Source: Streptomyces sp. ALI-76-A (GTDB lineage: Bacteria > Actinomycetota > Actinomycetes > Streptomycetales > Streptomycetaceae). Taken from it: 64,000 nucleotides of DNA. Shown here piece after piece: positions 1 to 7,598 of this stretch. A program made the translations under genes and the position numbers. A model generated the notes under the pieces. That model was not told the origin of the DNA and made no database searches. It was given only the letters and a program-made list of their open reading frames with translations. Every line of letters begins with the position of its first letter. Position 1 is the first letter of the stretch. Location of the stretch: assembly GCF_030287445.1 (NCBI RefSeq), contig NZ_JASVWB010000002.1:3906001-3970000 (forward strand), in the 5' to 3' direction.

Positions 1-26
1 GGCTGCGTGTAGCCGTGGCCATGCAT
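1..26 (-). CDS. 5' end of a leftward gene, truncated by window edge
   Basis: Reading leftward, an AGGAG ribosome-binding site lies about 5-6 bases before an ATG at 26-24, followed by eight further codons (MHGHGYTQP) before the window ends. The short His/Gly/Tyr/Gln start resembles the N-termini of many small Streptomyces membrane proteins, but nine residues cannot assign a family. I infer a real start only from the ribosome-binding site and the non-coding sequence behind it. Confidence 0.5.
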
Positions 27-309
27 GACAGCTCCTGGTACCTGAGGTGGACGTACGAGAGCGGCCGGCGTCGGACAACGCCGTTCGCGTGATGGTGGCT
101 TCGAGCGTATAGGCCGACACCCACAAGCGGTCCCGGGTTGTACCGAACCGTTGTCATGCTGATCACATCCCCGGGGCGGGTGCTCCGGCGGGGTGTCTTC
201 GGTGCGTGCCCGGGGAGCGTCGGTCACGCGCGTCGGTCGGATGCGCCGGGTCGGTCGGATGCGCCAGTCCGAGTCCGGGACCTTCGGTCGGGCGCTGCGG
301 TCGGATCGT
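27..309. other. Non-coding upstream region with a 16-bp direct repeat
   Basis: No credible gene. It is probably the leader and promoter region of the leftward gene at the window edge; a TATACG hexamer on the minus strand near 105-110 is a possible -10. A 16-bp direct repeat (GTCGGTCGGATGCGCC) occurs at 232-247 and again at 250-265, an 18-bp period. Nothing else stands out. Confidence 0.4.
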
Positions 310-354
310 CCCCCGACTGACGCACCGCATCGGATGCGGTGCGTCAGTCGGGGG
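310..354 (-). terminator. 22-bp hairpin terminator overlapping a stop codon
   Basis: Perfect inverted repeat with arms 310-331 and 333-354 and a single-base centre. On the minus strand the first arm begins inside the last codons of the methylase-like gene and includes its TGA at 346-344. This is a typical long-stem Streptomyces terminator without a T-tract. The overlap means a translating ribosome would open the stem until it releases. Confidence 0.85.
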
Positions 355-2653
355 CGACCGTTCCGTCCGTCAGTCCGTCGTACATGCCGCGCACGAGCTG
401 GTTCCCGAGCCGGCCCGCGTGCCGCAGTGCCCGCTCGAACTCGTCGAGGGCGCGGAAACGCGCGCCGTAGCGCCGCTGTTCGTCGAGCGGGAGCCGGGGC
501 AGCTGGAGACGTCGTACGTCGAGGCGGGTGGCCGTGGACGCGTAACTGCTGGCCTGGCGGTTGTTGGCGGTGCCGCGCAGGAAGCCGGCGAGGAACCACG
601 GGTCGAGCGCGGCGGGGTCGGGGCGCAGGAGCACGAGGTTGCGCCCCAGGGCGGCGCCGCCGGTCGCCTCGTCGATCACGCGCGCCATCGAGCCGCCGCC
701 GAGCACCGGCACCACGACATCGCCCGGCTCGGTCAGCACGGCCTCCTCGTCGCTCTCCGGCAGCGCACCGGAGGGATCTGTTCCGGAGAGCACGTCGTGG
801 TCCGTGAGCACGGGCACGCGCGCGTGCCCGCCGTTTCCCCCGGTCAGTGTCACCAGGGCTCCCCCGCGCGCGAGTTCGCCGACGGTGGTGAGCGGCCAGC
901 GGGGCGCGGGCTGTGCGGGGTCGGCGGGCGGCGGGGTGAGCTCGGTGGTCAGGCGCAGGGTCTCACCGAGGCGTTGGCGCACGGCCGTGAGCTGCTCCGC
1001 GCCCTCGGCCGCGGCCGGGGGCGGCAGATGGCGGGCGGGGGCGAAGTCCACGTCGTCGTCGAGAAGCTCGATGACGGGCACGGAACGGGCCAGACCGGGC
1101 CGCTCGTCGAGGCTCCCGGCCTTGTCGAAGACCCGCCAGGCGTCGAGTACGGCCTCCCGCACCGCCCGCCAGTCCGGTCCGCCGCGCCCCTCGGTCGCGA
1201 ACTGCCCCGTGTCCGCCAGCAGCACCGCGGGCTGCTGGGGAGCCTTGTCGGGACGGCGCAGCACCCACAGGTGGAGCGGGATGTTGTGCGGGGGCGCCGC
1301 GCCCAGTGGCAGGGCGATGACGGCGCGCAGCGCGCCGCGGCGCAACAGGTCGGCGCGGATCCGGCGGCCGGAACGGCGGGACGCGGCGGCCGGCGGCATG
1401 AGCAGAACGGCGGTGCCGCCGTCCTTGAGGCGGGCGAGGGCGTGCTGCACCCAGGCCAGCTCGGACTCGGTGCGCGCCGGGAAGCCGTACTCCCAGCGGG
1501 GGTCGTAGGCCAGTTCGTCGTGACCCCAGTTGCGCTCGTTGAACGGGGGGTGGCACAGGACGGCGTCGGCGCGCAGCCCGGGGAAGGCGTCGGCGCGCAG
1601 GGTGTCGCCGGCGGCGCCGCGCACGGCGGCCCGGGAGGACAGGGCGAGCCGCAACGCGGCGAGCGCGGCCAGGTCGCGGGCGCTGTCCTGGGCGTACAGC
1701 TGCTGGTCGGGGCGGGGGGTGACGGCGCGCAGCAGGGCGCCGGTGCCGCAGGCGGGGTCGAGGACGGTGTGCGCGGGGCCGGCGAGGTCGGCCATGAGAC
1801 CGGCGAGATCGGCGGGGGTCAGCGTGTACTGGCGCGGGTTGGCGTCGAGGTGCCGGCCGAGCAGGAACTCGAACGTCTGCCGGGCGCCCAGTTCGGCGGC
1901 CAGCTCGGCGGCGCCGCGGAGGAGGGCGGCGGAGGAGAGGAGGCCGGGGCCGGTGGGGGCCTCGACGGCCGGGGTGGCGTGAACGGCGGCGGTGGCGTGA
2001 ACGGCTTGCGGGGTGTTCACAGGCGGTGCGGCGTTCACAGCGGGTCCACTGTTCCCGGCACGTGGGGTGTGTACGGCGGACGGGTCGGAGTCGAGGGCGG
2101 ACGGGTGCGCCGGGGTGTTCACAGCCGTCGGGTCACTCAGGCCGGGCCTGGCGTGAACGGGACGCGTGCCGTTCACATCGGGTGAACGATTCACAGGCGA
2201 CACACCTGCGGCGTCCGCTCCCGTGTGAACCGCGTGAACACCTCGCCCTCGGCGTACCGAACCGAAGCGCGGTGTCAGCACCTGCTCCAGCGCGCCCGGC
2301 AGCGTCGCGGCCAGGCGTTCGTCGGAGCCCGCGCTCACGTCGAGCCAGACCGTGGGGCGGTCGTGGATCAACAGCAGGACGCAGCCGGCGTGGATGAGGG
2401 CGGTGACCGGGCCCGCCGGGTGGCCGGCGAGCTGCTGCCAGACGCGCTCCCGCAACGGGACCTCGGCGAGTTTGCCCTGGTGGCGCAGCCACGCCTCGAC
2501 CTCGGCGAGTGCGAAGGCCGGGCTGGTCTCGGTGCCGCCGACCGGCTTGGGGAAGTCCGTGTGCCGACGGCGCCAGTTGCTGACGGCGGCACGGCCGACG
2601 CCCGCGAGCCGGGCGATCCCCGCGGCGGTCACCTCTGTCGCGTTGTCCTGCAC
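344..2653 (-). CDS. HTH / N6-adenine-methylase-like / type I specificity-like fusion, orphan
   Basis: 769 residues from a GTG at 2653 preceded by GGGAG/GGAG; longer reading frames upstream lack a ribosome-binding site. An N-terminal helix-turn-helix (about residues 6-40) is followed by a Val-Asn/Val-His-rich linker (about 139-229). The HsdM-like domain has an intact SAM motif DPACGTG (299-305). The last 190 residues resemble a type I specificity (target-recognition) domain. The catalytic motif normally written NPPF/Y reads HPPF at about 368-371, so methyl transfer may be lost or altered. No restriction subunit, nuclease or helicase is nearby. Family knowledge suggests an orphan M/S fusion; a DNA-binding regulatory role is my inference. 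The linker DNA carries the GTGAAC array listed separately. Confidence 0.75.
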   Translation of the reverse strand: MQDNATEVTAAGIARLAGVGRAAVSNWRRRHTDFPKPVGGTETSPAFALAEVEAWLRHQGKLAEVPLRERVWQQLAGHPAGPVTALIHAGCVLLLIHDRPTVWLDVSAGSDERLAATLPGALEQVLTPRFGSVRRGRGVHAVHTGADAAGVSPVNRSPDVNGTRPVHARPGLSDPTAVNTPAHPSALDSDPSAVHTPRAGNSGPAVNAAPPVNTPQAVHATAAVHATPAVEAPTGPGLLSSAALLRGAAELAAELGARQTFEFLLGRHLDANPRQYTLTPADLAGLMADLAGPAHTVLDPACGTGALLRAVTPRPDQQLYAQDSARDLAALAALRLALSSRAAVRGAAGDTLRADAFPGLRADAVLCHPPFNERNWGHDELAYDPRWEYGFPARTESELAWVQHALARLKDGGTAVLLMPPAAASRRSGRRIRADLLRRGALRAVIALPLGAAPPHNIPLHLWVLRRPDKAPQQPAVLLADTGQFATEGRGGPDWRAVREAVLDAWRVFDKAGSLDERPGLARSVPVIELLDDDVDFAPARHLPPPAAAEGAEQLTAVRQRLGETLRLTTELTPPPADPAQPAPRWPLTTVGELARGGALVTLTGGNGGHARVPVLTDHDVLSGTDPSGALPESDEEAVLTEPGDVVVPVLGGGSMARVIDEATGGAALGRNLVLLRPDPAALDPWFLAGFLRGTANNRQASSYASTATRLDVRRLQLPRLPLDEQRRYGARFRALDEFERALRHAGRLGNQLVRGMYDGLTDGTVAPD
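1979..2239. repeat. Array of GTGAAC / GTTCAC hexamers inside the methylase-like gene
   Basis: Ten exact copies of GTGAAC or its complement GTTCAC start at 1979, 1997, 2015, 2033, 2117, 2153, 2171, 2182, 2225 and 2234. One-mismatch copies sit at 2051, 2069 and 2189. Most fall on an 18-bp grid. Both orientations occur in the same reading phase (GTG AAC = Val-Asn, GTT CAC = Val-His). The copy at 2182 is out of phase, read through CGT TCA CCC. Another exact copy lies upstream of the gene at 2789. The mix of orientations and the out-of-phase copy suggest selection on DNA rather than only on a hexapeptide repeat. Confidence 0.8.
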
Positions 2654-2677
2654 TCGCTCCGCTCCCCTCGCGCCGAC

Positions 2678-2794
2678 CTCACACACCCACAGATCCAGTG
2701 TGAGTGTGACGCCGAGCATACCGACGTGCGCAAGTTCCATCGCTACACAGCCGTGTATCAGGGAACTCGCGTGAATCATGTTGACTCGGTTCAC
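2678..2794 (-). promoter_or_regulatory. Dyad-rich leader and upstream region of the methylase-like gene
   Basis: Three inverted repeats lie upstream of the GTG at 2653. The first is CTCACAC 2678-2684 with GTGTGAG 2698-2704. The second is TACAC 2744-2748 with GTGTA 2753-2757. The third is GTGAAT 2771-2776 facing GTTCAC 2789-2794, which repeats the hexamer of the intragenic array. A TATGCT hexamer (minus strand, near 2715-2720) could be a -10. These look like operator half-sites; the binding protein is unknown, and autoregulation by the encoded HTH is an inference. Confidence 0.5.
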
Positions 2795-2824
2795 AGGCTC
2801 TGGTCTTATTGACCCGTCGAACAA

Positions 2825-2861
2825 GCGTCGACGCACGACGGTCGCCGTCGTGCGTCGACGC
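2825..2861. repeat. 17-bp perfect hairpin between divergent genes
   Basis: Arms 2825-2841 and 2845-2861 are perfectly complementary around a three-base loop (TCG). The element lies between the leftward methylase-like gene and the rightward lipoprotein gene, so neither needs a terminator here. Possible roles are an insulator or terminator for upstream transcripts, a large operator, or a structured leader. A weak T/A composition around it gives no clear direction. Confidence 0.6.
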
Positions 2862-2962
2862 GGGCCGCCCTGGGTGCGCTCAGCTCACTTCATTACGTCT
2901 CATCTCGCCGCATCTCATCTAGCCCGCAGTCTCATCTCTCTCATCCCCACCGAGGATTTCCC

Positions 2963-3730
2963 ATGCGTCGCACCGCACTTGCCGCCCTCTGTCTCGCCGC
3001 CGCGGCCACCACGGGTCTCACCGGCTGTCTGCCCGGTCAGGACGAGGCGGACAGCAAGCCCAGCACGCCCAGCACTTCCAAGGAACCGTTCGCCGGGCTG
3101 AGCGGCGGGGAGATCGCCGACCGGGCCGTGACGGCGACCACCGGCGCCTCCTCGCTCCGGGTGAAGGGCGACATCCCCGACGAGGAGAGCGGCGGGACCA
3201 TCCGGATGGACATGGCCCTGAACAAGAAGGGCGAGTGCGCCGGCACGATGAGCGTCGGCGGCCAGGGCCAGGCCGAGTTGATCAAAACCGGCGACACCGT
3301 CTACATGAAGTACGACGAGGCCTTCCTGCGCGCCCAGAGCGAGGGCGAGCCGAAGGCCGACACCGACGCGGCCGTGGACATGCTGGCCGGGAAGTGGACC
3401 AGGATGTCCGCGAAGGGCCAGGACGCCCAGGACATCGCGGGCTTCTGTGATCTGGACACGGTGCTCGGCGGCGCCGAGGACGGCCACTCGGCCGCCACCC
3501 GCGGCAGGACCGCCACCGTCGACGGCACACCCGCGATCGTCCTGCACGAGAAGGACGGCAAGGACCGTTACACGCTGTACGTCGCGACCGAGGGCGAGCC
3601 GTACCTGCTGCGGGTGGACAGCACGTCCGTCGAGGACCCGGGCACGCTCACCTTCACCGACTACGACAAGCCGGTCCCGGCACAGCGCCCCGGCGGCGAC
3701 ATCGTGGACCTGGACGCGCTGGGCGCCTGA
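2963..3730 (+). CDS. Predicted lipoprotein, LppX/LprG-like fold possible
   Basis: 255 residues. The signal peptide ends in the lipobox LTGC with the modified Cys at residue 22, so the mature protein should be anchored on the outer face of the membrane. After a Ser/Thr/Pro/Lys linker, the body alternates short strands with motifs such as IKTGDTVYMKYDE and GTPAIVLHEKDGKDRYTLYV. That is the pattern of the actinobacterial LppX/LprG-type lipid-binding lipoproteins, but the resemblance is structural and not certain. A GAGG sits about nine bases before the ATG. It is monocistronic, facing the sugar operon across a shared terminator. Confidence 0.8.
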   Translation: MRRTALAALCLAAAATTGLTGCLPGQDEADSKPSTPSTSKEPFAGLSGGEIADRAVTATTGASSLRVKGDIPDEESGGTIRMDMALNKKGECAGTMSVGGQGQAELIKTGDTVYMKYDEAFLRAQSEGEPKADTDAAVDMLAGKWTRMSAKGQDAQDIAGFCDLDTVLGGAEDGHSAATRGRTATVDGTPAIVLHEKDGKDRYTLYVATEGEPYLLRVDSTSVEDPGTLTFTDYDKPVPAQRPGGDIVDLDALGA

Positions 3731-3769
3731 TCCGGCCGGGCGCTCCCGCCGCACCGCACATACCCGCGA

Positions 3770-3817
3770 CGGCCGCTCGCCCCGCCTCCACGTGTGGGGA
3801 GGCGGGGCGAGCGGCCG
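3770..3817. terminator. Bidirectional 20-bp terminator
   Basis: Arms 3770-3789 and 3798-3817 pair perfectly around an eight-base loop. It sits between the stop codons of the rightward lipoprotein gene (3730) and the leftward permease gene (3851) and can serve both. Confidence 0.85.
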
Positions 3818-3850
3818 GGTGAGCAGGTGGCCGGGAGCGGCCAGGAACGG

Positions 3851-4879
3851 TCAGGTCTTCTTGCGGGACGTCATGGCGCGCTGGATGAGGATGAAGGCGC
3901 ACAGCAGCACACCCGTGGCGATCTTCGTCCACCAGGAGCTGAGGGTGCCCTCGAACTGGATGATGCTCTTGATCAGGCCCAGCACCAGGACGCCGAACAG
4001 GGTGCCCAGCACGTAGCCGGAGCCGCCGGTCAGCAGTGTGCCGCCGATGACGACCGCGGCGATCGCGTCCAGCTCCATGCCAGTGGCGTGCAGCGGGTCG
4101 CCGGACTGGATGTACAGGGTGAACAGCAGGCCGGCCAGAGCCGAGCAGAAGCCGCTCACGGTGTACACGGCGATCTTCGTGCCGCCCTGCGGAAGGCCCA
4201 TCAGCAGGGCCGACTGCTCGTTGCCGCCGATGGCGTACACCCGGCGTCCGAAGCGCGTGTAGTGCAGCACGTAGAACGCCACGCCGAGGACGACCAGTGC
4301 GACGATGGCGCCGATCGACAGGAAGGCCCCGCCCAGGGACACCTGCGCCTGGGCCATGCTGCTCACCGAGGAGTCGCCGATGGAGATCGACTCCTTGCTG
4401 ATGACCAGGCACAGGCCACGGAAGAGGAAGAGTCCGGCGAGGGTGACGATGAAGGGCTGGATCTCGAAGTTGTGGATCACGTAACCCATGACGAAACCGC
4501 CGAGCGCGCCCACGGCCAGGGCCATGGGGATCACCAGCAGGATCGGCAGGCCCTGACGCTCCACCAGCCAGGCCGTGAACATGGTGGTGAAGCCGATCAC
4601 CGAGCCCACGGACAGGTCGATCCCGCCGGACAGGATGACGAACGTGGCGCCCACGGCGGCGACCAGCAGGTAGCCGTTGTCGATGAACAGGTTCAGGAAG
4701 ACCTGCGGTTCACCGAAGCCGTAGTTGGCGTAGCGGCTCAGCCCGCCGACGTACATCGCCAGGAAGAGTCCGGCCGTCACCAGGACGGGCAGACGCCGGT
4801 CGCCGAGCAGGCGCGCGGCCCTGGACGCCGTTCGGCCTTCCGACGCCGGTGCCGGTCGGGTCTTGGTGGTCGCGCTCAT
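3851..4879 (-). CDS. Sugar ABC transporter permease, YjfF-like
   Basis: 342 residues with about ten hydrophobic segments. It contains the branched-chain/ribose-type permease signature GGIDLSVGS (about residues 109-117) and a late EAA-like loop. It is the last gene of the operon; its ATG (4879-4877) overlaps the TGA of the preceding permease in an ATGA, implying translational coupling. With the upstream permease it forms the heterodimeric channel of a furanose/pentose-type importer; the closest described system is E. coli YtfQRT-YjfF (galactofuranose). The substrate here is not determined by the sequence. Confidence 0.88.
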   Translation of the reverse strand: MSATTKTRPAPASEGRTASRAARLLGDRRLPVLVTAGLFLAMYVGGLSRYANYGFGEPQVFLNLFIDNGYLLVAAVGATFVILSGGIDLSVGSVIGFTTMFTAWLVERQGLPILLVIPMALAVGALGGFVMGYVIHNFEIQPFIVTLAGLFLFRGLCLVISKESISIGDSSVSSMAQAQVSLGGAFLSIGAIVALVVLGVAFYVLHYTRFGRRVYAIGGNEQSALLMGLPQGGTKIAVYTVSGFCSALAGLLFTLYIQSGDPLHATGMELDAIAAVVIGGTLLTGGSGYVLGTLFGVLVLGLIKSIIQFEGTLSSWWTKIATGVLLCAFILIQRAMTSRKKT

Positions 4880-5967
4880 CGCGACACCTCCATGGTGGGA
4901 GCGGCCTCGGGCGTCGCGGCGGTGTCCGTCGGAGCCGCGGGACGGCGGCCCTTGAGGCCCTTCGCGCCGAAGACCTTGGCGCGGAACTTCGGGGACTGCA
5001 ACAGGCAGACGACGATGACGACGACGGCCTTGAAGACCAGGTTGGTCTGGGTCGGCACGCCGATGGTGTAGATCGTGGTGGTCAGGGTCTGGATGACCAG
5101 GGCGCCGATGACGGTGCCGCCGATGGAGAACCGGCCGCCCAGCAGCGAGGTGCCGCCGATGACCACGGCGAGGATGGCGTCCAGCTCGATCCACAGGCCG
5201 GCGTTGTTGCCGTCCGCGGCCGAGGTGTTGGAGCTGATCATCAGGCCCGCGATGCCCGCGCACAGTGCGCAGAACACGTACACCATGATCTTGATACGCA
5301 GGGACCTGATGCCCACCAGGCGGCTGGCCTCGGCGTTGCCGCCGACCGACTCGACGAGCAGGCCGAGGGCCGTACGGCGGGTCAGGGCCACGGTGATGGC
5401 GACGACCGCGGCCACCACGAAGATGGAGAAGGGCAGGGTCAGCCAGTAGCCGCCGCCGATGAGCTTGTACGGCTCGCTGTTGATCGTGATGATCTGGCCG
5501 TCGGTGATCAGCTGGGCGACACCGCGTCCGGCGACCATGATGATCAGGGTGGCGATGATCGGCTGGATGCCCATCCGGGCGACCAGGAAGCCGTTCCACA
5601 GGCCGCAGACGACCGCGGCCAGCAGGCCCAGGCCCATCGCGAGCAGTACCCCGGACAGGGCGCCCTGGTCGGCCTGGTCGCTGATGTACGAGCAGGTCAG
5701 TGCTCCGGTGATCGCGACCACGGCGCCGACCGAGAGGTCGATGCCGCCGGTGGCGATGACCAGGGTCATGCCGACCGCCACCAGGATGAGGGGCGATCCG
5801 AACAGCACGATCGAGACGAGGCTGCCGTAGAGGTGGCCGTCCGTCATCTTGATCGCGAAGAAGTCGGGGGTGAAGGGAACGTTGACGAGCAGCAGGACGA
5901 CCAGCACGGCGACCGGCCAGAACAGGTGATGCTGCGTCAGTGCTCGCCATCGGGGGGTGGTGGTCAC
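4876..5967 (-). CDS. Sugar ABC transporter permease, YtfT-like
   Basis: 363 residues from a GTG at 5967 that overlaps the TGA of the ATPase gene (GTGA). Multiple membrane segments and the signature ATGGIDLSVGA identify a ribose/galactofuranose-type permease. The C-terminal 30 residues are Lys/Arg/Ala/Pro-rich and cytoplasmic. It is paired with the YjfF-like permease immediately downstream. Confidence 0.88.
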   Translation of the reverse strand: MTTTPRWRALTQHHLFWPVAVLVVLLLVNVPFTPDFFAIKMTDGHLYGSLVSIVLFGSPLILVAVGMTLVIATGGIDLSVGAVVAITGALTCSYISDQADQGALSGVLLAMGLGLLAAVVCGLWNGFLVARMGIQPIIATLIIMVAGRGVAQLITDGQIITINSEPYKLIGGGYWLTLPFSIFVVAAVVAITVALTRRTALGLLVESVGGNAEASRLVGIRSLRIKIMVYVFCALCAGIAGLMISSNTSAADGNNAGLWIELDAILAVVIGGTSLLGGRFSIGGTVIGALVIQTLTTTIYTIGVPTQTNLVFKAVVVIVVCLLQSPKFRAKVFGAKGLKGRRPAAPTDTAATPEAAPTMEVSR

Positions 5968-7502
5968 TGGTGTTCTCCGCTCGCGATGGTCTCCAGGATC
6001 CGGGTGGGGGTGATCTCGGGCCCGTTGGCGATCTGTGCGACCAGCTTGCGGTCGCGCAGCACACCGATGGTGTGACTGAGCCGGAGCACCTCCTCCAGCT
6101 CGGCCGCGATGTACAGCACGGACATGCCTTCCTCGGAGAGCGAGACCACGAGTTTCTGGATCTCCGCCTTCGCGCCGACGTCGATGCCGCGCGTCGGCTC
6201 GTCCAGGATCAGCAGCTTCGGCTGGGTGATGAGCCAGCGGGCGAGCAGCACCTTCTGCTGGTTGCCGCCGCTGAGCTGGCCGACGCGGGCCTCGGGGTTG
6301 GCGGGGCGGATGTCCAGCGCCTTGATGTACTTGGCGACGAGTTCGTCGCGCTGGGCGGCCGGGATGGGCCGGGTCCAGCCGCGCGAGGCCTGAAGGGCGA
6401 GGATGATGTTCTCCCGCACGGTCAGGTCGGGCACCAGGCCCTCGGCCTTGCGGTTCTCCGAGCAGAACGCCACGCCCGCGCCGATCGCGTCGTTCGGGGC
6501 GCTCATCGAGACCTGCTTGCCGCCGATGGTGACCTTGCCGCTGTCCGGCTGGTCGGCGCCGAAGAGCAGCCGCGCGAGTTCGGTACGCCCGGAGCCGAGC
6601 AGGCCGGCCAGTCCGAGGACCTCGCCCTTCTTGATCTCCAGGTCGAAGGGGGCGATGGCGCCGGTCCGGCCGAGACCGTCGGCGTGGACCAGCGGTTCGC
6701 CGACGTCGGCGCGCAGCTGGTGGTCGTGGAGCTCCTCCAACTGGTCCAGGGCCTTGCCGATCATCAGCTGGACGAGCCCGACCTGGTCGAGGTCGCCGAC
6801 CATGTGCTCGCCGACGAGGGTGCCGTTGCGCAGGACGGTCATCCGGTCGCAGATCTCGTAGATCTGGTCCAGGAAGTGCGAGACGAACAGGATCGCGACG
6901 CCCTCGTCCCTGAGCTGCCGCATCAGGCGGAACAGTTCGAGGACCTCGTCGCGGTCGAGGCTGGACGTCGGCTCGTCCAGGACCAGCACCTTGGTGCCGG
7001 CGCCCGCGCCGTCGCTGTCGCCGGTGCCCACCGACCGTACGATCGCGACCAGTTGCTGCACGGCCAGCGGGTACGAGGACAGGGGCGCGGTCACGTCGAT
7101 GTCGAGGCCGAGCCGGTCGACCAGCTCCGCCGCCTCCTTGCGCATGCGCTTCCACTGGATGCGGCCCGCGCGCGTGGGTTCACGTCCGATGAAGATGTTC
7201 TCCGCCACCGACAGGTTGGGGCAGAGGTTCACCTCCTGGTAGACGGTGCTGATGCCGGCCTGCTGGGCCTGCAACGGGCTGTCGATCCGCACGGGCGCCC
7301 CGTCGAGGGTGACCGTGCCTCCGTCCAGCGCGTAGACGCCGGTCAGCACCTTGATGAGGGTGGACTTCCCGGCGCCGTTCTCGCCCATCAGGGCGTGGAT
7401 CTCGCCGGGGAAGAGCCGGAAGTCGACACCCGACAGAGCCCGTACCCCCGGAAACTCTTTGACTATGCCCGTCATCTCCAGGACGGGCAGCGGCTCTGCC
7501 AT
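5964..7502 (-). CDS. Sugar ABC transporter ATPase, tandem NBDs, YtfR-like
   Basis: 512 residues with two nucleotide-binding domains. The first has Walker A GENGAGKST (40-48), a VLDEPTSSLD Walker B and the divergent signature YPLAVQQLVAI typical of YtfR-like proteins. The second has the degenerate Walker A GLLGSGRTEL, the signature LSGGNQQK and LILDEPTRGID. This asymmetry is normal in the carbohydrate-uptake-transporter-2 group. A Gly/Ala/Asp-rich insertion (GDSDGAGAG) precedes the first Walker B. It energises the two downstream permeases and is separated from the binding-protein gene by a stem-loop. Confidence 0.9.
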   Translation of the reverse strand: MAEPLPVLEMTGIVKEFPGVRALSGVDFRLFPGEIHALMGENGAGKSTLIKVLTGVYALDGGTVTLDGAPVRIDSPLQAQQAGISTVYQEVNLCPNLSVAENIFIGREPTRAGRIQWKRMRKEAAELVDRLGLDIDVTAPLSSYPLAVQQLVAIVRSVGTGDSDGAGAGTKVLVLDEPTSSLDRDEVLELFRLMRQLRDEGVAILFVSHFLDQIYEICDRMTVLRNGTLVGEHMVGDLDQVGLVQLMIGKALDQLEELHDHQLRADVGEPLVHADGLGRTGAIAPFDLEIKKGEVLGLAGLLGSGRTELARLLFGADQPDSGKVTIGGKQVSMSAPNDAIGAGVAFCSENRKAEGLVPDLTVRENIILALQASRGWTRPIPAAQRDELVAKYIKALDIRPANPEARVGQLSGGNQQKVLLARWLITQPKLLILDEPTRGIDVGAKAEIQKLVVSLSEEGMSVLYIAAELEEVLRLSHTIGVLRDRKLVAQIANGPEITPTRILETIASGEHQ

Positions 7503-7534
7503 GGCAGCGCTCCTCTTGGAATTCGTTCAGGCCC

Positions 7535-7583
7535 GCAGGGAGCCCCCTCGACCGAGGGATCCGGTCGGCGGAGGGCTCCCTGC
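7535..7583 (-). promoter_or_regulatory. Intercistronic stem-loop between binding protein and ATPase genes
   Basis: GCAGGGAGCCC at 7535-7545 pairs with GGGCTCCCTGC at 7573-7583; a smaller GACC/GGTC stem forms inside. In sugar ABC operons such stems commonly stabilise the upstream binding-protein message or attenuate downstream transcription, giving excess binding protein. That role is inferred here from position. Confidence 0.6.
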
Positions 7584-7598
7584 CGGTGGGTGCGTCGG

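Noticed and set aside
206..2185. Long rightward open frame opposite the methylase-like gene
   Set aside because: Antisense shadow produced by high third-position GC. The minus-strand frame has clear domain motifs.
3794..5071. Long rightward open frame opposite the sugar permeases
   Set aside because: Gln/Asp/Arg-rich antisense shadow. The permease signatures are on the minus strand.
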